Shown: in pieces, positions 1 to 8,914 of the stretch | How positions within the stretch are numbered: position 1 is the first letter of the stretch | Layout of the letters: every line of letters starts with the position of its first letter | Assembly: GCA_004151065.3 (NCBI GenBank) | Contig: NWUY0300023882.1 | Coordinates: 20,946-35,859 of the forward strand | DNA from: Larix sibirica | Taxonomy: Eukaryota > Streptophyta > Pinopsida > Pinales > Pinaceae | Direction: 5' to 3' | Length of the DNA stretch: 14,914 nucleotides | Made by a program: the position numbers and the translations under genes | Notes under the pieces: generated by a model | The model's input: only the letters and a program-made list of their open reading frames with translations | What the model was told of the DNA's origin: nothing | Database searches by the model: none

Positions 1-100
1 AAGCATACATAATTTTTTTAATTACTTTTTATTTTTGATAAATAAGGCTATTACTAACCTACTCCTAGTCTAAATGCAAAAACTCAATAATATAATATCT

Positions 101-799
101 TATCACTTCTAAAAATACTTCTATCATACTAAATATTATTACTTTTGATTCCATCAACATTCTTCATCTTACATTCTCATTTTTCATGTTACTTTTGCTT
201 TACTACTATCCAAGTTATTCCTTTATCACCTTTGAAAATACCTTCTATCATGTTAAATATTATTTCTTTACATTCCATCCACATTTTTCATCTTACATTC
301 TCATTTTTCATCTCAAGTTTGCTTCGCTACCATCCAAGTTATTCCTTTGGATTATATTAGCTTAGGTTTGCTTCGCTACCATCCAAGTTATTCCTTTGGA
401 TTATATGAGCTTATTTTCTCGTTCAAATCCAAGTTATTCCTCTCTATAGTATTAGGTTATCCAAACATTGAGAGACCTTCCTTTAATATTAGGTTATTCA
501 AACAATACTATCCAAGTTATTCCTTTGGATTATATTAGGTTATTCTCTTGTTCAAAATCCAAGTTATACCTCTCTACAATATAATATTAGGTTATTCAAA
601 CAAAAATCGACCAACATCTCTTATCTTCATCTTCCAAAATATTCTCTTGCTCAAAATCCATGTTATTCCACTGTATAATATTAGGTTTTCAAACAAAGCA
701 AAATCCAAGTTATTCCTCTGTATAATATTAGGTTTTCAAACAAAGCTGGACTTTCCTCTCTTCATCTTGCTTTTGCATTTTTACCATCCAAGTTATTCC
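101..799. repeat. Degenerate tandem array with core TCCAAGTTATTCC
   Basis: The 13-base core occurs nine times, at 209, 333, 382, 428, 511, 558, 657, 714 and 787. Seven copies are exact and the copies at 558 and 657 each have one mismatch. The array is layered. A 124-base unit is duplicated (about 101-224 and 225-348), then a 41-base stretch is repeated exactly with a 49-base period (317-357 and 366-406), then looser units follow in which the core is joined to TATAATATTAGGTT-like sequence. The open frames across this stretch are by-products of the repeat, with proline, tyrosine and phenylalanine recurring in phase. It stops just before the TATA-like stretch of the downstream candidate gene. 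Confidence 0.85.
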
Positions 800-862
800 T
801 TTGAAATATCTTACGTTATTCTCAAATTCAAACAAAGCTCAAACAACCTCGTTATTCTCTGG

Positions 863-881
863 CTATATACATATATATATA
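863..881 (+). promoter_or_regulatory. Candidate TATA box of the small membrane-protein gene
   Basis: A CTATATACATATATATATA stretch lies about 140 bases before the ATG at 1005. A transcript starting some 30 bases downstream, near 900-910, would have a leader of about 100 bases without any ATG before 1005. It could also be a simple AT microsatellite, so this is an inference from position. Confidence 0.4.
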
Positions 882-1004
882 CTAATTGAGTATCTCATCC
901 AATCCAGGTCCCTCGCTCCCAACCTCTGTTCGTCCATCCATTATTTACAGGATTCAATAGCTTCAATCTGCTTTTTGTGCAGCTGCCAAGACCAGAACAG
1001 AGAG

Positions 1005-1430
1005 ATGGCCGGGACGCTTCACTCTACTTTGATAACTCTATATATATTTTTATTTTTTATTGCTATTATTTGTGTCCTCTTCAAACAGGTGAGAAACTCT
1101 GTAAGAGAGCTGAGAGAGTTGATAAAAGATCTGTGCATTATAGCTGCCCATCCTCTGAAGTTTGGGATCACGACGATGCCTGTGATAATTTTGTTCACTT
1201 ATAAAATGACAGAGTCAACAGCTTTGTTATTTCTATCTTCTATTCTTTTAATTTCTCTGTATGTAAAGCTTGGCGGGTTGATGGGCGAATCAAGGGAGTC
1301 TCTGTCATATATAGCTGCCCATCAACGACTGTTTGGGATGTTGCTCTTAATTCAGTTCTTTCTATTATTTTTTCAAAGAGTACGGCAACACCTCCTTGCA
1401 GCCCCTCTTGCAAGTAAGAGCAATTTATGA
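1005..1430 (+). CDS. Candidate small multi-pass membrane protein (141 aa), family unknown
   Basis: I do not recognise a family. The ATG at 1005 sits in a favourable plant context (AGAGATGGC). It is the first ATG after the TATA-like stretch; the frame is open upstream to 801, but that part runs through the repeat and the TATA, so I reject the longer start. Hydrophobic segments lie at about residues 8-26, 55-66, 72-87 and 110-123. A charged amphipathic stretch, VRNSVRELRELIKDL, spans 29-43. IAAHPLKFGI (46-55) returns as IAAHQRLFGM (103-112), exactly 57 codons later, each time after a charged stretch and before a hydrophobic one. This suggests an internal duplication giving two similar halves. 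The tail is short and basic. A strong splice-donor look-alike (CAGGTGAG) lies at about 1087-1094, so an intron cannot be excluded. AATAAA follows at 1593. There is no homology evidence, so this may be a lineage-specific gene or a chance open frame. Confidence 0.5.
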   Translation: MAGTLHSTLITLYIFLFFIAIICVLFKQVRNSVRELRELIKDLCIIAAHPLKFGITTMPVIILFTYKMTESTALLFLSSILLISLYVKLGGLMGESRESLSYIAAHQRLFGMLLLIQFFLLFFQRVRQHLLAAPLASKSNL

Positions 1431-1592
1431 TAGATATCGTGGAACCTTGACGCAAGTTGGGTCAATATTGTGACAGCAGAAGTCTATGATATGCGCACTG
1501 CTGTGATCAACACATACACACAACTTTCGGAACTTTGTTTGTGGGCAAACCACTCTGTAAAAATATACCGTGTGTATATATATTTTTAATTC

Positions 1593-1598
1593 AATAAA
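1593..1598 (+). terminator. Candidate polyadenylation signal (AATAAA)
   Basis: An exact AATAAA lies about 160 bases after the stop codon of the 1005-1430 frame, within a T/A-rich stretch typical of plant 3' ends. In such AT-rich DNA the hexamer is common, so this supports the gene only weakly. Confidence 0.35.
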
Positions 1599-1619
1599 TC
1601 TTATGTTTTTAAGGTGTAA

Positions 1620-2272
1620 ACTCTTTTTCATTTGATAATTTATCTTTTTAATTATTAATAAAGATTTAAAATTATGAATTTGTATTGATATTATCATAAA
1701 TTATATTTTATTTTATTTTATAAAAGATAATATTTCATTTATAAAAATAAAATAAAATACCACCAAAACAAACTTTTAAACAATATAAATTTATTAAATA
1801 ATAGGAGTTAAATTTATAAAGTTATAATTTTTTTTGAATGCAAAGTTTTAGAAAAATTAAATAGAAAATATAATCTCTTGACATTTTAGAACTTTTTGTT
1901 AATTTTTTATCAATCAAACCGTGCTTAAGAAAATTATGAGAAAATAAATCTAAATGAAAAATCTAATTGAAATTTTGAAAAGTAAAAAAACAACCACAAA
2001 TTGAGTTCACCATATTTAGTTAGAATATTGATCTATTATTAATTGAGTTGCATATAATCTCTATGATTATAAAGTTAGATATCATTTCAATTGATTATAA
2101 TGGTGTTGATCATTTTTGTTATAAATATGTGTCAAAATCATGGATAAAAGAATTGATTTGATTAAAACCATGTTGAGTATATATATAAAATGATGTGATT
2201 ACATAAAAAAGTATCATCATTCAAAATTCAGTTCATGAGAATAATCTACCAAATATCATACCTGAATCTAGC
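1620..2272. other. AT-rich stretch, nothing recognised
   Basis: Very AT-rich with many short A and T runs and stops in all frames. I see no coding signal, RNA gene or clear repeat. Its right end abuts the end of the RNase H relic and may include part of that element's 3' untranslated region. Confidence 0.6.
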
Positions 2273-2748
2273 CTAGTCCATAAAGTATAATGAACCATGA
2301 TCCTGAACAATATTGTCCAAATGTTCCTCCCAAAATAAGTAGCCATCTTCACCTTCAAGTGCTAACTTGGGCATGTTATCAGCAAATGAGTTGTTTTCCA
2401 GGAAGATGTGTTCAAGTGTGATGTTATAGAAATTATTCAATTCGTCTCTAATTTTGCTGCACCAAGTGGAAAGACTAGCTACCTACAGATTACATTCTCC
2501 TTTGGCCCATTTGATGGTGACTCTAGAATCACCAAATAATTTAACACTTGGGAAACCAAAACAATTTGCAACTTTGATCACATACTCAGAGAGCCACAAG
2601 TTCCGCTTTCATGTTGGTTCCGTTTCCACATCTAAACCGTAGGGTATAAAAATTCTCCTGCCTGATTTGGATTATACCTCCAGCCACACATCTTCCTCCA
2701 TTAACAGCATCATCAAAAAATATCACTGAATCTTTGAAATCAAGTTGT
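2273..2748 (-). pseudogene. LINE RNase H domain relic (ORF2 C-terminal end)
   Basis: Read on the minus strand, this gives an RNase H fold of the kind found at the C-terminus of plant LINE ORF2 and related RVT_3 proteins. In order it shows VIFFDDAVNGG (first acidic site), NMKAELVAL (glutamate site), VKLFGDSRVTIKWAKG (second aspartate) and LEHIFLENNSFADNMPKLAL (final acidic region). The RNase H active-site acids are therefore all still visible, and the frame ends at a TAG at 2275-2273. It is broken by a stop and frameshift just after ELVAL and by an in-frame stop after AKGECNL. Nothing upstream (above 2750) resembles reverse transcriptase, so it is a tail-only fragment, as expected of a 5'-truncated LINE insertion. 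It could alternatively come from a host RNase H-like gene, but the lack of intron structure and the decay favour a LINE. Confidence 0.8.
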
Positions 2749-3066
2749 AAAATACTCACTATATAAATAGTTCACATAATAAATATCATGCATGCATTTT
2801 ATGTTGATCAATATTTTATAAATTAACATCATCTAGATCAATTAAAGGGAATGTATCACATAATTTCAAATACTTCAATCTATCATAATTTAAATAATTT
2901 CATCAATCTCAGTTAAAGAACATTCATAAGTTGTAAATGGTCTCACTATAAATCCCATTCTCCATTGAACCAAACAAATAACGTTACAAGCACATACAAT
3001 TGTTTAGAAGACGTGCACATAAGGTTTGACGAGTTTATGCTGGGTCTAAGATGTAGTTAAGCTTCG
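2749..3066. other. AT-rich stretch, nothing recognised
   Basis: No open frame, repeat or RNA gene could be supported here. There are CATGCATG-like words near 2790, but these occur by chance. Confidence 0.55.
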
Positions 3067-3116
3067 ATTTCTTTAAGTTTCATTATATTATTTTTTATTT
3101 CTTTAAGTTTCATTAT
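3067..3116. repeat. 20-base direct repeat, 30-base period
   Basis: ATTTCTTTAAGTTTCATTAT occurs at 3067-3086 and again, identically, at 3097-3116. This is a small local duplication just before the larger 124-base tandem. Confidence 0.85.
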
Positions 3117-3138
3117 GTCATTTTTCTAGATGCTCTAG

Positions 3139-3386
3139 ATGTCACCTAAAAATTTTAATTTTGCAATTGACATATCATATAACCTTTTATAGAGAAATAT
3201 CTATATATATACAACTATTTTAGAGACTAACTCTATTATAGGAATTTGAAATTTGAGGTCATATGTCACCTAGATATTTTAATTTTGCAATTGACATATC
3301 ATATAACCTTTTATAGAGAAATATCTATATATATACGACTATTTTAGAGAATAACTCTATTACAGGAATTTGAAATTTGAGGTCAT
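3139..3386. repeat. Tandem duplication of a 124-base unit
   Basis: Two head-to-tail copies, 3139-3262 and 3263-3386, start ATGTCACCTA and end GAGGTCAT. By direct alignment they differ at five positions, about 96% identical, with no length difference. The unit is AT-rich and non-coding. The high identity suggests a fairly recent duplication compared with the other repeats in the window. Confidence 0.95.
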
Positions 3387-4028
3387 AATCATTTTCATTG
3401 AGATTCATACATTTAGATTTGCTCTTGTTAATGTCATATTGTTACACATCAAATTATGATCGTGCTCCTTTTCCACCATTTGGTTAAGTAGCAATTTTCC
3501 ATTATAATAATGTATTATTGAATATTAATATATTTAAACATAGTTTCTAGTATTTTTGTTTTATATTTATCATTTTATAATTTTGTTTATAAGGAACAAT
3601 CTCTCATAAAAAAAAATTTCTAATTTTTCTAGTATCTAGGTCTATTATAAATCTAACCTAATAAGTGACAATATCAACATAAATTAATTTATCATTTTAT
3701 AATTAAAATAAATTATGATACCATTGTGTAACTCTGCATCGAGCAGAGCACTAAGTCAAAATTCTTGAGCTATTTTCCGTATTAAGTTCATCCTGAGCAA
3801 GTTTTGATATGTTTTTAATAAAACTATACTGTTCAATTAGATTTCCAGGTTCATGCATGTTTCTATTTTTACCTAGTTTCTGTAAACATACTAGTGAATA
3901 AATCCAAAATATACATGTGTACATTTATTTTCCTACATAAACTTTACAAATTCTCATAAACTTTACAATTCTCATAGAGCTAGTTCAATCTAACCATTTA
4001 AAGTATGCATAGATTAGGATGTAAATGA
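3387..4028. other. AT-rich stretch with a short tandem repeat, no gene seen
   Basis: No coding sequence could be supported. A 19/18-base repeat of CATAAACTTTACAAATTCT lies at 3936-3972. TGATACCA at 3716-3723 resembles the complement of a retrotransposon methionine-tRNA primer site, but nothing around it supports an LTR element. Confidence 0.5.
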
Positions 4029-4047
4029 TTAACCAATAGTAAAATAC

Positions 4048-4220
4048 CTGGATCCAGTAGGTTGTAGATGGTCCTCTTTAGTTTCCCGCGGATCTGTTAA
4101 CTTAGCCTCCTTAATACTTAGCAACCGACTGAATAATCCACCCTGTCCGATCGTTCTGATCATGCTGGACCCTAGGAAATCGACAGATTTTCCTAGCCCC
4201 CGAGCCCACAAACCGATAAT
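4048..4220 (-). other. GC-richer island, possible 5' exon on the minus strand
   Basis: This island is richer in G and C than its surroundings and is open in one minus frame. From the only ATG in that frame (4163) it gives about 38 codons including MIRTIGQGGLFSRLLSIKEA. It ends at a good donor sequence, ATCCAG|GTATTT, with the last exon base at 4048. To the right (upstream on this strand) lies purine-rich DNA that could be a promoter or leader. I do not recognise the peptide and found no following exon. It could equally be the internal start of an unidentified transposable element. Confidence 0.25.
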
Positions 4221-4252
4221 TCCAATAACAACTTTCCTTGTTTTGAATTCCC

Positions 4253-4312
4253 AATAAGAGTTTTCCCCTTCCTCTATGCAACAATAAGAGTTTTCCCCTT
4301 CCTCTATGCAAC
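4253..4312. repeat. Exact 30-base tandem duplication
   Basis: Two identical 30-base copies beginning AATAAGAGTTTTCCCC lie at 4253-4282 and 4283-4312. A shorter, diverged third copy (ATGAGTTTTCCTCTTCCTCC) starts at 4313. The unit is pyrimidine-rich on the plus strand. Confidence 0.95.
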
Positions 4313-4317
4313 ATGAG

Positions 4318-4640
4318 TTTTCCTCTTCCTCCTAGAGTGTTTCCATCATTCGCCTTCCTCTCCTTTCATAATTTTCCAAAAAACAAATAAGATCCTAACT
4401 TTTCCAACAACCCACTACTCCCCCCAACCTTTCCTATAAACCCCTTCCTTATGCTTCCTTCAACCTTACTCCATCGCCTTCCCTTATCTATCTGTTGCAG
4501 CCTCCACACCTTCCTACCTTATCCTTCCACATTTCCCCCTCCTCCCACACGGCTCCTCCCTATGTCCACTCATCCTAGCCACCATCCCTGTGAGTCATAC
4601 AACAACCATACTCCATGTCCACGCATAGGTATCCACCGGC
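4318..4640. other. Pyrimidine-rich tract (C/T on the plus strand)
   Basis: The plus strand is unusually rich in C and T with few G. It includes CCCCCCAACC and repeated CTTCC words, and a TATA-like CCTATAAACC at about 4433-4442. This strand bias makes a long proline/serine-rich frame at 4451-4774 that I do not accept as a gene. The tract could be a promoter, a leader or part of an LTR. Confidence 0.4.
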
Positions 4641-4694
4641 TCTACCAACGAACCACTATACTCACTCCGCTGGAAGGGAATAACGAGAGTCCCT

Positions 4695-4726
4695 GGGCTG
4701 CATGCAAGCCACGCGGGCTGCATGCA
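4695..4726. repeat. Repeated GGGCTGCATGCA (palindromic core TGCATGCA)
   Basis: GGGCTGCATGCA occurs at 4695-4706 and 4715-4726, a 20-base period. The core TGCATGCA is self-complementary and resembles an RY-type plant seed element. I see no gene nearby that it would control. Confidence 0.7.
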
Positions 4727-5078
4727 GACCCTCTAAATTTCAAATTATTTTTATTATATATATTTAATTATTAATTAAATAAATTTGATTCTCCTTTCTT
4801 AAAAATCTCAATCTCAAACTTGCCAATATTATAAGAGTTTTGAAGTTCAACCCTCAAATTGAAGCCCATAAGAAATGCCTATAATATGTCTTCACAATTA
4901 TATCAATCATTACATAAATTTATGATTTAATAAATCAATTCATTAAAAAATTTATATTTCAATAAAAACATTTTTTCAATTAATAATTTTATAGCAATTA
5001 TAATAATAATTTATCATTACATATTTAAGAAGTGCTACCTAATAGCTAGTCCTTGTGGCCTAGTTTAAGGATAACTAA
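4727..5078. other. AT-rich stretch, nothing recognised
   Basis: No coding frame or RNA gene could be supported. The stretch consists mainly of A/T runs with scattered TTAATTA words. Confidence 0.55.
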
Positions 5079-5330
5079 ATTGCATTTCAAGATAATGAAA
5101 ACAATGTAATATGGATAGCCTACTTACATAGTCCTCATTTAATTTAAGAATACTCTTCAATTATATTTCAAAAGAGTAAAAGCATTCTAATATAAATAAT
5201 GGCATTGCATTTCAAAATATTAAATACAATGTAATGTATAGATTATTAAAATAATAACAAATTAAATATTACATTACATTTTAGGTTATTTTTATTTTTA
5301 TTTATATTTACAAATAACCTAATAACCTAA
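5079..5330. repeat. Cluster of direct and inverted repeats
   Basis: A 32-base direct repeat beginning ATTGCATTTCAA lies at 5079-5110 and 5204-5235, with four mismatches. AATGTAATGTA (5228-5238) pairs with TACATTACATT (5270-5280), and TTAGGTTATT (5281-5290) pairs with AATAACCTAA (5321-5330). The pattern resembles a decayed hairpin or MITE-like element, but I found no flanking target duplication or matching outer ends. Confidence 0.6.
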
Positions 5331-7037
5331 ATGTTGCAGCCCTATGTTGGGCAGGGACCAAATGTTTATGGATCTAGCCATTTCTGGAAAACATAAGGAT
5401 TAATAAATGTTTATGGATCTCGCTTAAAATTTTTGTGTCAGTGATTAAAAGGGACACGTTCAACAGAGATCCATTCCTCCATATGACCAAGCGACACTTG
5501 GAAGGCATGCATGGTAGCTTAAATCAAATTTAATCTGATCGCACGCCCTCAATTTCTACTACAGGATGGGGAATCGATCTAAGCCATCAGTTTGGGGCTC
5601 CATACTTAAACTAAAATGATAATATCAATCCAACGACCAATCAAATGGAGTACAGTGGCAGAAAAATAAGAAGTAAACATGATTACAAAAAATAAATTTA
5701 TGGGTTATAATGTTTACCTTAGTTGGAATTCCTAATATGTAATGATTTAAAAATAAGAGCTTTAATGTATTGGCCAATGAGACGTGTGATAATTATAATT
5801 AAAATATGTTTTAAAAATAAAAATTTAAGTTTTATAATGTTTAACTTAGACATGATTGATAAATTTTTAGCCCGCCCCATGGATAATACAGATTCAAACC
5901 AAAAACGATTACAATATAACCCTGCATGCGGCAGCGATAATATTTAGTTAATATCAATTACATAATTATAAAGTTTTTAACAAAGTGTTCAATAAAATAT
6001 TATTGAAATTTTTTTAAAAATAATAATAATTTTGTTTGAATTTTTATGATTTATGGGAGTGGCCTATGGTGTGAGAAACCACGACCGGTATCTAAGTTGT
6101 TAAAAGAACCAGTCTCAACTTGACTGGGTTTTTGGATGGAACCTCCCAACTAAATCACCCCTAAAAGGAATTAAAATTGGGTCACCTTACTAATGAAACC
6201 CACACCTTAACCAAATAAATTAGTGAAAATTAACAAAATTATCTCTCTATATATATATATTTAAAAATAACAAATAANGAGACCACAAGTTAGCCCAAAG
6301 CAGCATGAAATATTTGATATTTCTGTCTAGATGCAAAGATAGGCAATGAATATTTATAATGTTAACTAAAGTTAGTTGTTAGGTTTTAGGGTGTAAAAGG
6401 TAATATTAAAGAGAGTGAGTCGTTAAGTTTTTGGGTCAAGAAGTCAAGAGTTGTTGGAAAGAGATAATCAAATAATATATTATATTGGTTAAGGTTATGA
6501 AAATAACAAAATTAAAATGAATGATGTAAACAAGTTATTAATAAAATAAAAATAAAAAATTTAAATTAAACTAAAAGTATTAATAAAGTTTTTAATAATA
6601 ATAGTGGTTAAAAGGAAATTTTGAATAATAATAGTAAAATTTATTAATAAAATAGGTTAAAAACTTTTGAATAATTAACTTAAATGATAATAAAATTGAA
6701 TAAAAATAAAAAGAACTAATAATAATGATAAAATTGAGTGATTAAATATTGAGAAAATAAAATTAATATTATTTTTTTAAATAATAATTAAAAGAATTAA
6801 TTGAAGAAGAAATATGAAATAAAATCAAAGGGGGTAATGGCGGAGGAAAGACACAGAAAAAGGAAGGCATGAAAAGATCTGCTTGAGACCACGAGTTTGC
6901 CCAGAACACCGTGCACCAGACTTTACTACTGCCAAACACTCTATAGTATTCAAGGGCCTGCAGGCTGCATTTCGCACATGGATTAAAATTGTGCTCAACA
7001 CTATCTAGCCCTAAACTACAATCCCCTTCATTGACGT
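5331..7037. other. Long non-coding stretch, no gene recognised
   Basis: AATGTTTATGGATCT occurs twice near 5360 and 5406. A moderately GC-richer part (5440-5660) and another at about 6060-6210 (ATGGTGTGAGAAACCACGAC) may be remnants of unidentified repeats. AAACCCACACCTTA near 6207 has a near match at about 7296. 6260-6830 is very AT-rich. A small GC-richer stretch at 6840-7050 has an open frame on the minus strand, but the product is unrecognised and low in complexity at its end. The N at 6278 is an assembly ambiguity. Confidence 0.5.
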
Positions 7038-7282
7038 CCATTCTACGTAGCATGACATAGAGGAGTCAAAAGCCAGCACGATACACAATAATCAAGAGTC
7101 AAAGACGATACACAATAATCAAGAGGCAAAGTCCAAAGAGCAGTGAGCCCATATATTATAGATTTGAAAACTGAAAAGTTGACCATTCTACGTAGCATAA
7201 CATAGAGAAGTCAAAAGCCATCACGATACACATCCGTGCACTGCACCCATATATAATCAATGCCACCGTTTAGATTTGAAAA
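7038..7282. repeat. Duplicated unit of about 100-140 bases with a nested 27-base tandem
   Basis: A 50-base block starting CCATTCTACGTAGCAT lies at 7038-7087 and 7183-7232, with three mismatches. Both copies are followed by CCCATATATTAT/CCCATATATAAT and then TAGATTTGAAAAC, so the duplication extends further with insertions and deletions. Nested in the first copy, a 27-base unit starting ACGATACACAATAATC is repeated at 7078-7104 and 7105-7131 with one mismatch. Confidence 0.9.
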
Positions 7283-7942
7283 CGATGGGGACTAAAACCC
7301 ACACCTTACCACATGTGCTACCCACTAGGGTGTTGAGATGCTTTTAAACAACTGGAACAACTAGATTTTAATCTAGCCGATACCCATCGAGAGGGAATCG
7401 ATTGTTGGAATCGACAAAACTCTGGATGGAAGAAAGAACAAAGAGGGTACACAAAGGTGGCGTAGGGAGGGAGGACAGTATAGACGGGCGGATGCAAATA
7501 GAACGTCAAACTTGTAATTGACTTTCATAATTAAAGCCTTTAATCCAGCAAGGTTGGATTTATCATGAGGGTAGAGAAATCACATTGAACTTGAGATGTT
7601 AATCTGGAAGGACGACTAGAAAATATTTTTAAGAAGTAAGCGCTGCCATTCTTCTACTAAGGTTATTAAAAGATCCATTAATCGTCATAAAAGTCCATCA
7701 TAGAACTCTTCTCAGCATAATATAAGGTTGGATGACGGAATATCTTTTAAGGAAAAATTCTAGCAAGAACCCTATTAAGGCAAGTCTACAAGAAGCCCAA
7801 ACTAGCCTAAAATGCCCAACTCTACTGACAATAATGGTTAAAGAAAGGGAAACATGTGAGATGCAGTTCCAATGTTTGCAAGACCAGTTACAGTTCAGTG
7901 GCTCACAGTACGTGATAAGGAAGCTGCATCTGCTGTGTGAAC
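7283..7942. other. Unrecognised intergenic stretch
   Basis: Composition is less AT-rich than the rest of the left half. Frames of 50-75 codons exist on both strands (for example 7732-7956 plus), but none resembles a known protein. Near the right end, the sequence from about 7860 (ATGCAGTTCC, then GGCTCACAGTACGTG and AAGCTG) faintly resembles the end of the tandem unit that follows. This could be a decayed earlier copy of that array. Confidence 0.45.
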
Positions 7943-8883
7943 GTTATGTACTATAAATTTCATATTGTTGTAATGAGAAGTTTCGATCACACTTAGCTTT
8001 AAAGATTTAGAAACATTTTCATTGGTTGGTAGCTGCATGGCATGCATGTGAAGTGATTCATTGATATCGTATGATATGTTTATGTCTAAACATTATATGC
8101 AACTTAAGGTGTTGTGAAAAGGGCCAGCCGTGGACCGGACACCCTCAATTCTACACAATCTCTATATGTCATGAAGGATGGTGCAGTTTTCACTTTTTCC
8201 TGTGTCAAAGCTAGCTCCAGGATTTAATGTGCGAAAGCTGTCAAAGGCCAATGTTTGTTATGTACTATACAATTCATATTGTTGTGATGGGAAGTCTCAA
8301 TGAGGCTTTAGCTGTAAAGATTTAGAGACATTTCCATTGGTTGGTAGGTGCATGGTATGCATTTGAAAAGATTCATTGGTATCGTATGATAGGTTTATGC
8401 CTCAACATTATATGCAACTTAAGATGTTGGTGTAAAGGTGTTGGTGTAAAGGACCAGCCGTGGACCGGACACCCTCAGTTCTACATAATCTCTATTTATC
8501 ATGAACGATGGTGCAGTTTTCTCTTCTTCCTGTGTGTCAAATCTAGCCAACAGGATTTAATGTGCGTAAGCTGTCAAAGGCCAAGATTTGTTATGTACTC
8601 TAAAATTCATATTGTTGTGATGGGAAGTTTCAATGATACTTGGCTCTAAATATTTAGAGACATTTCTATTGGTTGGTAGCTGCATGGCATGCATTTGAAA
8701 TGATTCACTGATATCACAGTCTAAACATTATATGCAGCTTAAGGTGTTGGTGTAAAGGCCCAACCGTGGACCGGACACGCTCAATTCTACATAATCGCTA
8801 TTTATCATGAAGGATGGTGCAGTTTTTTCTTTTTAAGATAGCTCACAGGATTTAATGTGCGTAAGCTGTCAAAGGCCAAGGTT
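7943..8883. repeat. Three-copy tandem array, unit about 294-333 bases
   Basis: The copies run 7943-8256, 8257-8589 and 8590-8883, each opening GTTATGTACTMTA and closing with GCTGTCAAAGGCCAA. Best-conserved blocks are CATTGGTTGGTAG plus TGCATGGYATGCAT, CCGTGGACCGGACAC and GATGGTGCAGTTTT. Unit lengths differ by small insertions and deletions. One is an internal 14-base duplication, TGTTGGTGTAAAGG at 8425-8438 and 8439-8452, in the second copy. No frame is conserved across copies, so the unit looks non-coding. The array sits on the 3' side of the minus-strand P-loop NTPase exons, separated by the SINE, and could lie within a large intron or downstream of that gene. Confidence 0.95.
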
Positions 8884-8914
8884 ATTACATTTGATTTAGA
8901 TGACCATATTTATG

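Noticed and set aside
145-889. Three overlapping open frames over the left-hand repeat array
   Set aside because: They translate the repeated core again and again (YHPSYSFG-like) and have no start context or domain. They follow from the repeat period.
801-1004. N-terminal extension of the small membrane protein from the ATG at 801
   Set aside because: It would run through the repeat array and the TATA-like stretch. The ATG at 1005 has a better context and is the first after the likely transcription start.
1240-1697. Minus-strand frames overlapping the small gene and its 3' side
   Set aside because: Shadow frames opposite the plus-strand frame, with no recognisable content.
2454-2642. Plus-strand 62-codon frame
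   Set aside because: It is the antisense of the LINE RNase H relic, which explains the sequence better.
3716-3760. TGATACCA followed by TGTGTAACTC, as a retrotransposon primer site and LTR edge on the minus strand
   Set aside because: Only eight bases match, and there is no second LTR, gag-pol sequence or target duplication.
4451-4774. 107-codon proline/serine-rich frame
   Set aside because: It is driven by C/T-rich strand bias, has no domain and ends in AT-rich repeat.
6769-7053. 94-codon minus-strand frame
   Set aside because: Unrecognised; its second half is low-complexity Pro/Leu/Phe and runs into AT-rich DNA. A GC-richer pocket alone does not support a gene.
7732-7956. 74-codon plus-strand frame
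   Set aside because: No motif or family resemblance, and it ends inside the first tandem unit.
8341-8649. 102-codon frame inside the tandem array
   Set aside because: Present only in the second copy; the other copies have stops and indels, so it is not conserved.
7943-8883. CRISPR-like or other prokaryotic repeat array
   Set aside because: The units are about 300 bases, adjacent and diverged with no unique spacers, and the context is plant nuclear DNA.
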